From contig PAQF01000003.1 of NCBI GenBank assembly GCA_002709695.1, positions 26,607-90,606 on the forward strand: a DNA stretch of 64,000 nt, in the 5' to 3' direction. The stretch comes from Candidatus Poribacteria bacterium. Its GTDB lineage: Bacteria; Poribacteria; WGA-4E; UBA9662. The notes beneath the pieces are model-generated. The model was not told the DNA's origin. It was given only the letters and a program-made list of their open reading frames with translations, and did no database searches. The translations under genes and the position numbers were made by a program. Of this stretch, positions 63,432-64,000 are shown piece by piece; position 1 is the stretch's first letter, and each line of letters opens with the position of its first letter.

Positions 63432-64000
63432 ATGATTAGATTAGCGAGTCGGGTTTGTTTTGTTGCTCTTTTTGTGTTGTCCTGGACTAGCTTGGTTCAG
63501 GCAGATCTCAACAAGGGTGTCGTTGCTGCTTGGACCTTTGACGATGGCAAAGTCACTGATGCCATCGGCCAGAATCACGGTAAGTTGTTTAAAGGCGCTG
63601 CGATTAAAAATGGTGGTAAATTCGGTAAAGCACTCGACGTTAATGGCAACGACGATTGCCGTGCAGATATCACGCTTAGCAAAGACATTGAAAAAGTTCT
63701 CGAAGGACCTAACACCGTGTCTTACTGGTTGTACGTTCGGGAAGGACGAGATCATTCTGGAGTGTGGAAAGGGGAAAAAATTGGCTGGGGCCCCCATTTC
63801 ACTTTTCGTATCGTAACAACTAGTAGTACTGGTCTCACCTGGGGAGTGACTCATGGCGGAACGCAAGCTTGGTTTGCTACTGATGGTGCCATCGAACCCG
63901 AGAAGTGGATTCATGTTTGTCAAACCGTTGATGGCAAGGAAGCCATAGCTTATGTCACCCATGAAAATAAAAAGACCGAAATTCCTGCTAGTGGACAGGG
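63432..64000 (+). CDS. Secreted LamG-domain protein, 3' truncated by window edge
   Basis: 189 visible residues with no stop before the window end. ATG 63432 has an in-frame stop (TAA 63417) just upstream, and GGAGG lies 16 nt before it, which is rather far. Signal peptide residues 1-25 (SLVQA). A concanavalin-like LamG domain follows: GVVAAWTFDDGKVTDAIGQNHG, GKFGKALDVNGN, NTVSYWLYVREG, PEKWIHVCQTVDGKEAIAYV. LamG proteins bind glycans and are greatly expanded in Poribacteria. The missing C-terminal half probably resembles the remnant at 63001-63335. Confidence 0.85.
   Translation, partial: MIRLASRVCFVALFVLSWTSLVQADLNKGVVAAWTFDDGKVTDAIGQNHGKLFKGAAIKNGGKFGKALDVNGNDDCRADITLSKDIEKVLEGPNTVSYWLYVREGRDHSGVWKGEKIGWGPHFTFRIVTTSSTGLTWGVTHGGTQAWFATDGAIEPEKWIHVCQTVDGKEAIAYVTHENKKTEIPASGQ

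Noticed and set aside
1..64000. CRISPR arrays, insertion sequences, phage genes, toxin-antitoxin or restriction systems
   Set aside because: No direct-repeat array, transposase, integrase or recognised defence gene was seen on either strand.

Overview
The window is a stretch of a low-GC (about 40% by eye) Gram-negative bacterial chromosome. Outer-membrane and LPS functions are visible (LpxC-FabZ fusion, TonB-dependent receptor, PorV-like protein, GmhA). These sit beside DUF1501, PhyH dioxygenase, ThuA-like, Cys-type sulfatase, DUF6785 and LamG proteins. That mixture is typical of Candidatus Poribacteria or a close relative in the Planctomycetes/Poribacteria/Latescibacteria neighbourhood. This assignment is an inference from gene content, not a database result.

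Region by region. 1-4.1 kb: 5'-truncated DUF1501 protein, PhyH dioxygenase, an unknown secreted protein and a ThuA-like protein. 4.2-16.8 kb: core block rpoB-rpoC-ispE-tRNA-Gln-rplY, then an amidase and a GerMN protein overlapping by 4 nt. 16.8-18.1 kb, minus strand: ThuA-like then recX. 18.2-19.6 kb: infC-rpmI-rplT with a promoter and a strong terminator; infC appears to start at ATT. 19.6-30.8 kb: mostly plus-strand accessory metabolism (sugar isomerase-like protein, beta-propeller lipoprotein, cupin, lipid kinase, YjbQ, MoeA, FmdB-type zinc ribbon, ChbG-like deacetylase, sulfatase). 31-33.6 kb, minus strand: DUF6785 membrane protein and an unknown protein, followed on the plus strand by a promoter-terminator unit with no gene. 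33.8-37.6 kb: envelope cluster ruvX-mltG-lpxC/fabZ-Gfo/Idh oxidoreductase. 37.6-41.5 kb: rsgA and uppS (minus), diverging from a second DUF6785 gene. 41.5-49.4 kb: trpC, a GATase-like membrane protein, a MazG-type pyrophosphohydrolase and three unrecognised large proteins. 49.5-55.7 kb: TonB receptor, secreted protein with a FlgD-Ig/T9SS-like C-terminus, and PorV/PorQ-family protein, in one apparent operon. 55.7-62.6 kb: fused ABC permease and gmhA, a HEAT lipoprotein followed by a decayed gmhA tail, then a coupled TPR plus FG-GAP/ASPIC pair. 62.9-64 kb: a broken LamG gene and the start of an intact secreted LamG protein that runs off the window.

No CRISPR array, phage, transposase or recognised defence island was seen. 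The strongest unusual signals are these: an enlarged trigger-loop insertion in RpoC with a motif shared with an RpoB N-terminal extension; a near-consensus promoter followed within about 20 nt by an intrinsic terminator; non-AUG starts for infC and possibly ispE; divergent near-leaderless promoters at uppS/DUF6785; fragments of duplicated genes (LamG, gmhA); and a cluster of uncharacterised proteins at 44-49 kb.
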